From Anolis sagrei (lineage: Eukaryota; Chordata; Lepidosauria; Squamata; Anolidae), in the NCBI RefSeq assembly GCF_037176765.1, contig NC_090034.1, forward strand, positions 22,150,875 to 22,214,874: DNA of 64,000 bases, written 5' to 3'. The position numbers and the translations under genes were made by a program. How positions within the stretch are numbered: the first letter of the stretch is position 1; every line of letters starts with the position of its first letter. Below, in pieces: positions 22,831-51,115 of this stretch. The notes below the pieces were generated by a model. That model saw only the letters and a list, made by a program, of their open reading frames with translations, ran no database searches and was not told the DNA's origin.

Positions 22831-23112
22831 GTTTAGAGTCGAATGGGACCCCAGAGGTCATGTAGTCTAGCCCAATTTTAGCCCAAGGAGGCTTTACTGT
22901 TCTTTTTTCCTTCTGCTACAGCCCTGATCATACAAATTTAGCAAAAGTTGCTCATAGTTTGATAATAGGTCTCACTCTATCATTCCCTGTGCACATATAT
23001 CATATATACATATACTGATGCCTCTATTAGGAAAGAATACAAACTGCAACTCAGTCTTAAAGGCGCAGGAACCTAATAAGAGTCGTGGCTTTATCCTCTC
23101 CCCCTCCTGTCC

Positions 23113-23335
23113 AAAGTGGGCGGGGCTTATTAGAGTGAATGCCCAATCAGAACGAGAAAGGATAGCCGACAACCAATGGGAGGTGAGAGGACGTTCCAGG
23201 AAATCCCTTTCAAGAAAGGGCAGGATGACGCCGCGGGGGGCGGGGTTTAGTGCGAGACAGTCCCGGGGCCAAGATGGCGGAAGCTTAGAGCTGACGTTTG
23301 CTGGGAAGAAGGGAACTCAGTGCGCCTGCGCGCAG
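23113..23335 (+). promoter_or_regulatory. COG7 promoter and probable non-coding first exon
   Basis: This is the main CpG-rich patch in an AT-rich, repeat-laden window. It holds a GC box (gggcggggc, 23118-23126), two CCAAT boxes (23143-23147 and 23173-23177), a second GC box near 23234-23245, a YY1-like CCAAGATGGCGG at 23269-23280 and an NRF1-like GCGCCTGCGC at 23322-23331. A donor-like CAG|GTGGGT follows 23335. The first coding COG7 exon has its own acceptor (AG at 24866-24867, 19 bases before the ATG), so a non-coding exon ending at 23335 spliced to 24868 is the simplest model. Confidence 0.65.
23273..23287 (+). other. Four-codon upstream ORF (M-A-E-A-stop) inside the YY1 box
   Basis: The ATG of the YY1-like AAGATGGCGG opens a reading frame of ATG GCG GAA GCT TAG. 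If transcription starts upstream of it, this is a minimal uORF ahead of the COG7 start; if it starts within the YY1 motif it may be skipped. Seen in sequence; its use is inference. Confidence 0.4.
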
Positions 23336-23599
23336 GTGGGTCCCGACAACAGGGCAGGTAGGCAGGCGAAGGGCAAAATAAGCCCCTCTCAATGTTATGC
23401 AAGACAGGAGAGCCGAGAAAAGTTACTTTTGTGCCAATATTATGCTGATTAGCGGATTCTGGAAGTTGCAGTGGCTCTGGGAAGAATGGGAAATGAAATG
23501 AAGGGGCTGGTTATCATTTCTGCTGCTCCTTCATCCTCCCCTCACCTGATTTCTCTCGAACTATAGCATTTCCTGGAGTATTTAGGCTCCACTAGGGTT

Positions 23600-23780
23600 G
23601 CATCTACACTGTAAGCTTAATGCGGTTTGATACCACTTTAATTACGATGATTCAAGGCTATGGAATAATGGGAATTGTAGTTTTATAAGGTCTTTAGATG
23701 CTGGTAGACCAGGCATGGACCAGCTTTGGCCCTCTAGGTGTTTTGGACTTCAACTCCCACAATTCCTAACAGCCTACTGG
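23600..23780. mobile_element. Two MITE halves
   Basis: 23600-23690 (gcatctacactgtaagctta...gcggtttgataccact) belongs to the 6925-7130 family, and 23708-23778 (caggcatggaccagctttgg...caattcctaacagcct) to the 6351-6546 family. Each shows one arm only. COG7 intron 1, if the non-coding exon model is right. Confidence 0.5.
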
Positions 23781-23989
23781 TTTCTCTCTGAATGACGCGA
23801 TCTATTTTCTGATCTGATTTATAAAATGAAGGCTTTTGTTGATCTCTGTAGCTACAGATGGGACCCCTCCTTCTCACTCAGTTCTTCACTCGATTCCTTA
23901 TCTACTGTTGCTACTTCTGACTCCCATGAATGCTTTTGAGGGACTGCACTTTCCGAGCCAGTTTTCTCACAGAGAGAACTATCATTAGG

Positions 23990-24245
23990 TTCTTGTGGGG
24001 TTTTTTTTCGGGCTATATGGCCATGTTCTAGAGGCATTTCTCCTGACGTTTCACCTGCATCTATGGCAAGCATCCTATTTCGTGTGTCTTGGAACAGTTT
24101 CTCCCCGTAGAGATGTTCAATGTATTGTCGAAGGCTTTCATGGCTGGAATCACTAGGTTCTTGTGGGTTTTTTCGGGCTATATGGCCATGTTCTAGAGGC
24201 ATTTCTCCTGATGTTTCGCCTGCATCTATGGCAAGCATCCTATCA
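23990..24245 (-). mobile_element. Penelope-like terminal segments in direct tandem
   Basis: Two copies of gttcttgtggg, ttcgggctatatggccatgt, then gcatctatggcaagcatcct occur in the same orientation at 23990-24075 and 24120-24243. This contrasts with the inverted pairs elsewhere. Confidence 0.6.
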
Positions 24246-24319
24246 TTTCCTATCATTTCCCAGACTCGAGAGCCCATCACTTTGCGCCGCAGGAAGCTCA
24301 CAATCCTTTCTAAATAATC

Positions 24320-24605
24320 GGTTAAACCATCAGCCTCAAGTGGCAGATCTACAACAGGAAGACCCTTGGGGCCATCCAGTCCAAGTCCCTTCTGCCTTCA
24401 TGCAGGAAAAGCACCCCCAACAGATGGCCAACCAGTCTTTTTTATAATAATAACAACAACAACAACAATAATAATAGGAGCAATCTCGTGGACCATCCAG
24501 ATCAGCTTCCTTCTGCCAGCCTTTGTAATAGTAGTAATAATAATAATAATAACAGTAACCCCATAGGCCATCCAGATTAGCTCCCTTCTGCCATGCAAAG
24601 CACCC
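24320..24605 (-). repeat. CR1 tails alternating with (TAA)n/(CAA)n, three units
   Basis: Blocks of ggccatccag...ccttctgcc alternate with ataataat or acaacaac runs at about 24443-24477 and 24528-24552. It resembles the arrays at 55830-56150 and 60650-61110. Confidence 0.6.
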
Positions 24606-24886
24606 CCTGAGTGGTGAGATGGAAATATGGTTTTGGAAGCAGGCAAGGTGAGGGGAAAAGGATCTGGGTGGCAAGGAATGGAGGGGAAAAGGCTTTTGGA
24701 GACGAGGGGAGGCATAGGAATGAGGAGAAAAAGCTTAGAGGGGGTGGAAGAGGAGGAAAGCGTGAAGCCTCTCAGTATGCCCCAAGGGCTCCATGGAGCA
24801 CACTTCAAGAACCACTGCTGTAACCAGTTCTGTATTTATCCCTGTTCGCTTCTTTCCTTCTTTGCAGGTCCAGCCTCCTCAGCGCC

Positions 24887-44542
<19,656 letters not shown>

Positions 44543-44738
44543 GCCAATGCCTGGAGTCTGCAGCGGGGCTTTGGGGCAGAGTCCTCTGCGGCCCCACTGT
44601 GTGTGCCTGGAGTTTCCCCATCTCACCTTGCAGGGTCGTTGTGCATCTACCTGGTGCTGGTCTGAAGAGGAAAGAGACACGGAGGCTGCCTTTTGAAAGC
44701 ACTTGGTGATGTGAGTGAAATGTTCAGATTTGTAAATT

Positions 44739-44744
44739 AATAAA
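44739..44744 (+). terminator. COG7 polyadenylation signal AATAAA
   Basis: AATAAA about 200 bases after the COG7 stop codon, just before the first intergenic repeat (a Bov-B tail). It implies a short 3' UTR. Confidence 0.75.
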
Positions 44745-44802
44745 ACTCTTTAACAGTGCAGTTGTCAATTACTTCTGGGGAGGCACTTGTCCCAAAGAGT
44801 CG

Positions 44803-45130
44803 TTGTTGTTTATTCATTCATTCATTCATTTATTCATTCAGTTGCTTCCGACTCTTTGTGACCTCATGGACCAGACCACACTAGAGCTCCCTGTTGGCTG
44901 TGGCCACCCCCAGCTCCTTCAAAATCAAGCCAGTCTCTTCAAGGATAACTTCAATCCATGCATCTTGCCCTTGGTTGCCCCCTCTTCCTTTTTCCTTCCA
45001 TTTTCCCCAGCATCATTATCTTCTCCAAGCTTTCCTGTCTTCTCATTATGTGGCCAAAGTATTTCATCTTTGCCTTTAATATCCTTCCCTCCAGTGAGCA
45101 GTCAGGCTTTATTTTCTGGAGCAGTAGCAG
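44803..45130 (-). mobile_element. Bov-B (RTE) LINE 3' tail
   Basis: cagttgcttccgactctttg, tgacctcatggaccagacca and ccttcaaaatcaagccagtc repeat the 28816 copy's 3' end. It lies just beyond the COG7 polyadenylation signal. Confidence 0.75.
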
Positions 45131-45464
45131 TCTGTGTAAATGACTGCTGTTTTACAAGGTGGGGTGGGGCAGAATGGTGGCCACCTCCCGAAAGAAAGTC
45201 AGTGCTAGTCCCAAACCTGGGGTAAATTGTGGGCAGTATCTAAAAGGAGGCCTAGTGATGAATAGGGAGAGACAGATCTACTCTTCCTGCTGCTATTTGT
45301 TCCTTCCTCCTTGCGTTAACCCAACTGCATTTGGAAATCTCCTTTCATGTACTCCTTAGCTGAATGTAAAACATTTTGTTCCCTGTTAGACAAGGTACAT
45401 GTACACGTACCAGAATGCAGTGGGACCAGCATGTATGTGGCATAGACATATAACTTCATGTCAG

Positions 45465-45766
45465 GAATCATAGAATCATAGAATCAAAGAGTTGGAAGAG
45501 ACCTCATGGGCCATCCAGTCCAACCCCCTGCCAAGAAGCAGGAATATTGCATTCAAATCACCCCTGACAAATGGCCATCCAGCCTCTGCTTAAAAGCTTC
45601 CAAAGAAGGAGCCTCCACCACACTCCGGGGCAGAGAGTTCCACTGCTGAACGGCTCTCACAGTCAGGAAGTTCTTCCTAATGTTCAGATGGAATCTCCTC
45701 TCTTGTAGTTTGAAGCCATTGTTCCACGTCCTAGTCTCCAAGGAAGCAGAAAACAAGCTTGCTCCC
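45465..45766 (-). mobile_element. CR1 LINE 3' end, - orientation
   Basis: aatcatagaatcaaagagtt, ccatccagtccaaccccctg, and on the - strand the same QQWNSLPRSVVEAP text as the 43567 copy. It continues to ccaaggaagcagaaaacaag, where a perfect palindrome begins. Confidence 0.85.
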
Positions 45767-45807
45767 TCCTCCCTGTGGGAGCAAGCTTGTTTTCTGCTTC
45801 CTTGGAG
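45736..45807. repeat. Perfect 31-bp inverted repeat with a 10-base loop
   Basis: Left arm 45736-45766 (starting ctccaaggaagcagaaaaca) equals the complement of right arm 45777-45807; the loop is tcctccctgt. The left arm belongs to the CR1 copy; the right arm looks like an inverted duplicate of it. Confidence 0.95.
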
Positions 45808-45975
45808 TGACTTGAGAAACTGCAAGTCACTTCTGGTGTGAGAGAACTGGCCGTCTGCAAGGATGCTGCCCAGGGGACACCTGGATGTTTTGATATTTTA
45901 CCATCCTTGTGGGACGCTTTTCTCATGTCTGCCCATGGGGAGCTGGAGCTGACAGAGGGAGCTCACCCACACTGG
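45808..45975 (-). mobile_element. tRNA-derived SINE, head missing
   Basis: gacttgagaaactgcaagtc through gctgacagagggagctcacc; the tRNA-like head that should follow is absent. Intergenic between COG7 and SCNN1B. Confidence 0.7.
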
Positions 45976-46079
45976 ACAATGCTGGAGAAGGACCATGCTG
46001 GACAAGGCTGGCATTGGGTCAGACCAGGACAAGGGCTGGCTCTGAATAGGGAAGGGGTAACATAGTGTCCCGCAATGAA

Positions 46080-46870
46080 AGATCTATCTGGTGGCCAGGC
46101 AAATGGGTCCCAGTTGCCTGCTTCCTCCGCCTTGTCCGCTGCTACCTCTTGGTGGGAAAGGGCCGGCTGCTGCTCGGCGTGTGGCGTGTGCCATGTGCCT
46201 GGGAGGCTGGCCCTTGCGTGCGCCAGGGATGCCTTGTGGGCGCCTGCCTCTTGCTCATGGCTCTCCTGCTAGAACAGGCAGGACCGCTGCTTCTCCCGCT
46301 TCTGAGAGGGAACCAGTTTGGCGGGTTGGTTGCAGCAATGGGGCCGGGTGTTCCCAGCCTTGGATTCTGCGGAGCAGGAGGGGACCTCGGTGCTTCTTCT
46401 TTCTAGGGTCTGGATCCGCCACTGCCCAGGCCAACCAGGCCAAGCCGGCCCCTTTTCTAGGGCCTGGGAAAAGCTGGAGCCCGGAGGCTGTCCCAACTGG
46501 ATCCTGCTGCCCCAAACAGGCTCCTTTGGCCCTTGCTAGGCACCTGCCAATCTTTATGGGCTCTTGGTCCCCCAGGGGAGGTGAGCAGGGCCTCTGCCTG
46601 GAATGGGCTCTTCTCAGTCCAGGGCCAAGTCTTGGCAGGAGGTAAAGAGCCTAGTGCCTCCCACAGACCAAGCTGGGCGCCTCCCAAGTGTGGAATGCCC
46701 AGCTCTGTTTATGGGTTCTTTCCCAACACTCTTTACAAGCCTCCTGGAGCCCTTAAGGAGGAAGAGAGGAGACGAAGAAGGGAGACTGGCTGGTCCCAGG
46801 AGGCAGTTAACATTGTGTGCCCCATCCCTTTTATGGCTGTCCCATAGAAGTAAAGGGTAATGCAGTCAGC
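46080..46870 (+). other. GC-richer intergenic block without a recognised gene
   Basis: Several open frames exist on both strands, but none resembles a known protein, and they are flanked by SINEs. Overlapping open frames in a GC-rich stretch are expected by chance. Nothing convincing is seen. Confidence 0.35.
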
Positions 46871-46939
46871 CCTCTTGCTGCTCAAACAGGGGTAGGTGGG
46901 CAACTGGGCCACTGAGAAGTTGAAGGGTTTTGGGAAGGC

Positions 46940-47525
46940 TAAAGGTAAAGGTTTCCCCTTGACATTAAGTCTAGTCATGTCCGACTCTGGGGGATGGTGC
47001 TCATCTCCATTTCGAAGCCGAAGAGCCAGCATTATCCATAGACACCTCCATTTTCATGTGGCCAGCATGACTGTATGGAGCGCCATTACCTTTCCAGTGG
47101 CACAGTGGGTTAAACCCTTGTGCGGGCAGGACTGAAGGTCGCAGGTTCGAATCCAGAGACAGTGCGGGTGAGCTCCCTCTGTCAGCTCCGGCTCCCCATG
47201 CAGGGACACAAGAAAAGCCTCCCACAAGGATGGTAAAACATCCTGGCATCCCCTGGGCACGTCCTTGCAGAGAGCCAATTCTCTCACACCAGAAGCGACC
47301 TGCAGTTTCTCAAGTTGCTCCTGACACGAAAAATAACTAAACCTTCCCGCCGGAGTGATACCTATTGATCTACTCACATTTGTATGTTTCAAACTGCTAG
47401 GTTGGCAGAAGCTGGGGTTAACAGAGGGAGCTCACCTTGCTCCCTGGACTCAAACAGCTGACATTTTGGTCAGCAAGTTCAGCAGCTCAGCAGTTTAACA
47501 TGCTGCACCAACAGGGCTCTTTTGG
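46940..47525 (-). mobile_element. Sauria SINE interrupted by a second SINE
   Basis: 46940-47090 holds the tail side (gtttccccttgacattaagt ... catgtggccagcatgactgt) and 47340-47525 the head side (atacctattgatctactcac ... ggctct). The SINE at 47091-47339 sits where Sauria copies normally read ttaccttcccgccggag. Confidence 0.75.
47091..47339 (+). mobile_element. tRNA-derived SINE, + orientation, with intact box A and box B
   Basis: The A-box-like tggcacagtggg and B-box ggttcgaatcc head the element. The body ends caagttgctcctgacacgaa then aaataacta. ACCTT precedes it and ACCTTCC follows it, a plausible target duplication. Confidence 0.8.
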
Positions 47526-47720
47526 GGAGATTAATGGACTGCAACTCCCATCGACCACCTTCCCAAAAGCCCTGGTGAGGAATGCTGGAAGTTGCCATTC
47601 AGTAGTGCCTAGAAGGTTGTCTCTTGCTCTTTCCTTCCAACCACATGGCTCTGCCAATCCTGTCCTGAAGCCTCATCGAGGACAAAACCATAATAATGGC
47701 TGGTAGCCAAGGGTTTAGGT

Positions 47721-48140
47721 CGGGGTCCTCAAACTAAGGCCCGGGGCCCGGATGCGGCCCTCCAAGGTCATTTACCCGGCCCTTGCTCAAGGTCAACCTA
47801 AGTCTGAAATTTATTCTTTATTTATTTACAGTATTTCTATACCGCTTTTCTCACCCCTAGGGTGAGACTTGATAGCACATAACAACAACAACAATCCTAT
47901 CTCATCAGCCAAAAGTAGGCTCACATTTCCCATTGAAATACTAATAAGTTTATATTTGCTAACATTGTTCCTCATTTTAATTATTGTATTGTTTTTAAGT
48001 GTTTTTACACTACAAATAAGATATGTGCAGCATGCATAGGAATTCATTCATGTTTTTTTTTTTTCAAATTATAATCCGGCCCTCCAACAGTTTGAGGGAC
48101 TGTGACCTGGCCCTCTGTTTAAAAATTTTGTGGATCCCTG
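47721..48140. mobile_element. Non-autonomous hAT transposon with perfect 8-bp target duplication
   Basis: Termini cggggtcctcaaactaaggc and the complement of ttttgtggatccctg are hAT-type (CAGGGGTCCTCAAACT pattern). gtttaggt flanks both ends exactly (47713-47720 and 48141-48148). About 420 bp with ggcccggatgcggccctcca subtermini and no transposase frame. Confidence 0.9.
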
Positions 48141-48149
48141 GTTTAGGTC

Positions 48150-48631
48150 CTCTGTCTTGGTTAGAAGGACTACCAGACATAGAAAGGGCCTTCTCAGTGG
48201 TGGCCCCTCACCTGTGGAACTCACTCCCGGGGGAAATCAGAGCATCAACATCCCTCCTCGCCTTCAGGAGGAAGGTAAAGATGTGGTTGTGGGACCAGGC
48301 CTTTGGGCAACCTGGCAATTAGATATGGAAACCAGATGGATAGGACTGAAAGGACTGACAATTGTGGAATTGGAATTTAAACTATGAGACTGTGAAACGC
48401 TGACCGTCAATGAGGTTTGTATTGGTTTTATTGCTTTTATGGTTGTTTTTGCCTATAATAATTATTATTTCTGTTCATTGTTGTTATTACTAGAATTGCT
48501 GTCTTCGTTAACTGATGTTATTGTCTTTTGCTGTTATGTGATGCGGGCATCGAATTCTGCCTCGCTTTTGTAAGCTGCCCTGAATCCCCCCCCCCCCCGG
48601 GGTGAGAAGGGCGGGGTAGAAGCAACCGAAA

Positions 48632-48662
<31 letters not shown>

Positions 48663-48665
48663 AGG
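48150..48665 (+). mobile_element. L2/CR1-type LINE 3' end, separate subfamily
   Basis: Reads LPDIERAFSVVAPHLWNSLP then EIRASTSLLAFRRKVKMWLW, with tail tgtaagctgccctgaatccc, a C/G run, and (AAAT)n. Its protein text differs from the L2 copies at 18489 and 26490. Confidence 0.7.
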
Positions 48666-49055
48666 GAGCCCTTGAGGGGGACACAAAAGTTGGAAGCCAA
48701 GAGGCCCATCTTCCAGCCGAAGTGAAGGAGGCGTCTGTGCCTGTAGCTAGTCCTACAGAACCAACCAAAGGTGGTCCACCGAGACAAACCATTTAGGAGA
48801 AGTGCTTGACTCCAGGAGTTCAAAACTTGTGTGATCTGATCCTGTTTGGCAGGATCCTGGATTCTGAAAAAACTGGAAGGACCAGAGATTTCAACCCAGA
48901 AATTTGAAGATGCAAGCTTTAGGTTTTGGGTGTGCAAAGGTTTTTCCTGCGGCTAGAAGGACTCAAAAACCCAGAAGGGACCGAAGGGGAGGCAGTACAT
49001 TTCCACAAAAGAAGAAGCAGAGAGGCAGGGAGACGTTTGGTAAGGAAAAGTGAAC

Positions 49056-49061
49056 TTTAAT
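49056..49061 (-). terminator. Probable SCNN1B polyadenylation signal ATTAAA
   Basis: On the - strand ATTAAA occurs about 470 bases beyond the SCNN1B stop codon (49528), with no repeat recognised in between. It is the common variant hexamer and would give a roughly 0.5-kb 3' UTR. Confidence 0.45.
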
Positions 49062-49527
49062 AAGAGAGACAGAGGGGTGGGTTGGTAGCTTGTGACAAGG
49101 CCAGGGCCCATTGCTGCTGATGAGGGTCACTTGCAGTTTTCCACCTAAACAAAGGTTGGGTGGCCTGGCCTGGCTGGCTCCACATTGGGAAGGGGGCCTT
49201 TGAATTCCCTTCCAAGCCTGTGATTCTCGCTGTGGGGCTGGGGTTGGAGTAAATGTTTAAAGTGGGTCCAAGGTGCAGACCCCATGGAAGTTGGGGACCA
49301 GAATCCCCTTGGTGCACAATACAAAGTCTGCACCTTTCTACGAGTTCCCTGTGGCAAAGACTGCCCAAATCCACTGCCCTTCTTCCCTGGAGCTTTTGCC
49401 GCCCTCCTTGTCTCCTGTGGCCTTTTTCTTCCTGCTGATGCATGGCTATCACTGGCGCAGCGCACCAACAGGATCCGAGCCACGGAGCACATCCCACCTT
49501 CCTTCTTTCCTTCCGACCGTCCAGGGT

Positions 49528-51034
49528 TTAGACCGCTGTCCTACTGGACACAGAGGCCTCTCCATCGTCACTCTCCATCTCCATGGGGCCCAGGGGACAA
49601 ACGCGGAGGGAGTCGTATTGCGGGGGCGGGGTCCCCGGTTCGGGTAGGGCCCCCGGGAGGCTCCCTGCCTGGCCCGCAGCCTCCTCTTCCTTTTCCCCAA
49701 TTTCAAAGGCTGGGTTCGTGTGGGCTTCCCTCTTTGCAGAGATTGTGGTGGCGGGGAGACCCTCGTTCTGGGCGTCTAGGCCGTTAGGGTGCCACTTCCT
49801 GCGGACGCCCCGGCACCAGCCGATCATCTGGAGCAGGAAGATCCACAGGAAGTCGATGATGATCTCACCAAACTCAATGAGGCACAAAACAGAGCCGCCC
49901 ATCCAAAAGCCAAACTGGCCTCCCAGGTTGGAGAGGAGCCAGACGATCTGTCAAAGAGAATACAGAAAAGATGGAGATGCCTACTTCCCAATATCATCCC
50001 TGGGAAGCCATTGGTCTTTTCTCCCCTTTGGTGAAAGTGATCTCCAGAGAAAGAGAGCAGAAGAGCAGTGGGCAGAAGAGAGAGAGCAGTGGGCAGAAGA
50101 GGAGAGGAGAGCAAAGCAAACCATGGCCAAGGGTTCGAGCTCCTGGTCGCTCCACTTACGGTGGTTGCTGCCGATTCGGAGATGGTCCGGTAATTGTACT
50201 CTTGGAAGTAGATGTTCAGCTTGATGATCCCAGTTCTGCTGGAGGCAAACGGAGACAAGATGAGCCAAGCACACTCCATCTCTTGCTACTTGGCCAAAGA
50301 AGTCTCTAACTGGTACAAAACTTTATATTGAGATTCAAGCACTTTCCTAAACACTCTGATTGGAAATAGCTATGGTTTCTGGCATGATTCCTCTTCGCCT
50401 GACCCTGTAGAAGCTACCAGGAACAGATTCCAAGCTATTCACCATAGGAACATGGGTGAGGCCTTTTCATGGAGCCCAAGGCCCTCACACATCCCTTCAG
50501 TCCCATTCTGCCAACTCCGGCCACAGGAGCAACCGCTCTCTTCTGTGGCTTTGGGCCTTTAACTCACTTGTCCAATTTCACTTGGGTCACCGTCTTCTTT
50601 TCATAGGCTAAAATATGGTAAATCCAATCCTCTGAAGCCTCAGAGGGCCAGTCAGCCATGGATATGGTCATCTTGTACTGAGTGTTGCTGGAGGAAGAAA
50701 GAGGGAACCAAGTCACACCTTTCAGACCCCCGAAGTCCCCGTGGGTCAGCCAAGGAGGAGCCTTAGAGAGGTCCATTTCCCCTGTGCCCTCAAATCACCC
50801 CTGTGCCTCTGGACTTACTTGCAGGTCTCCTTGCACTTTTCAATGCAAGACTGCCGGTGCTTCAGGCTGGGACGCAGGGAGGAGTAGCAGTACGCTGCAA
50901 GTGGAAAACAAAGCTCAGACAGCAGAACACACCACTTTTCTGTATTTATCATCCCATCCACACTGTTTTTTATTTTGTGACTGGAATCCTTTTTGCCAGC
51001 TTCCAGTTTCCAGTTGGCATTTTGGACAGAAAGC

Positions 51035-51115
<81 letters not shown>

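Noticed and set aside
46065-46860. A novel protein gene in the GC-rich intergenic block
   Set aside because: Open frames occur in several overlapping phases on both strands with no splice-supported continuation or protein resemblance.
47091-47160. A functional tRNA gene, from good A and B boxes
   Set aside because: The body continues as a repeated SINE and does not fold into a complete tRNA with acceptor and anticodon arms.
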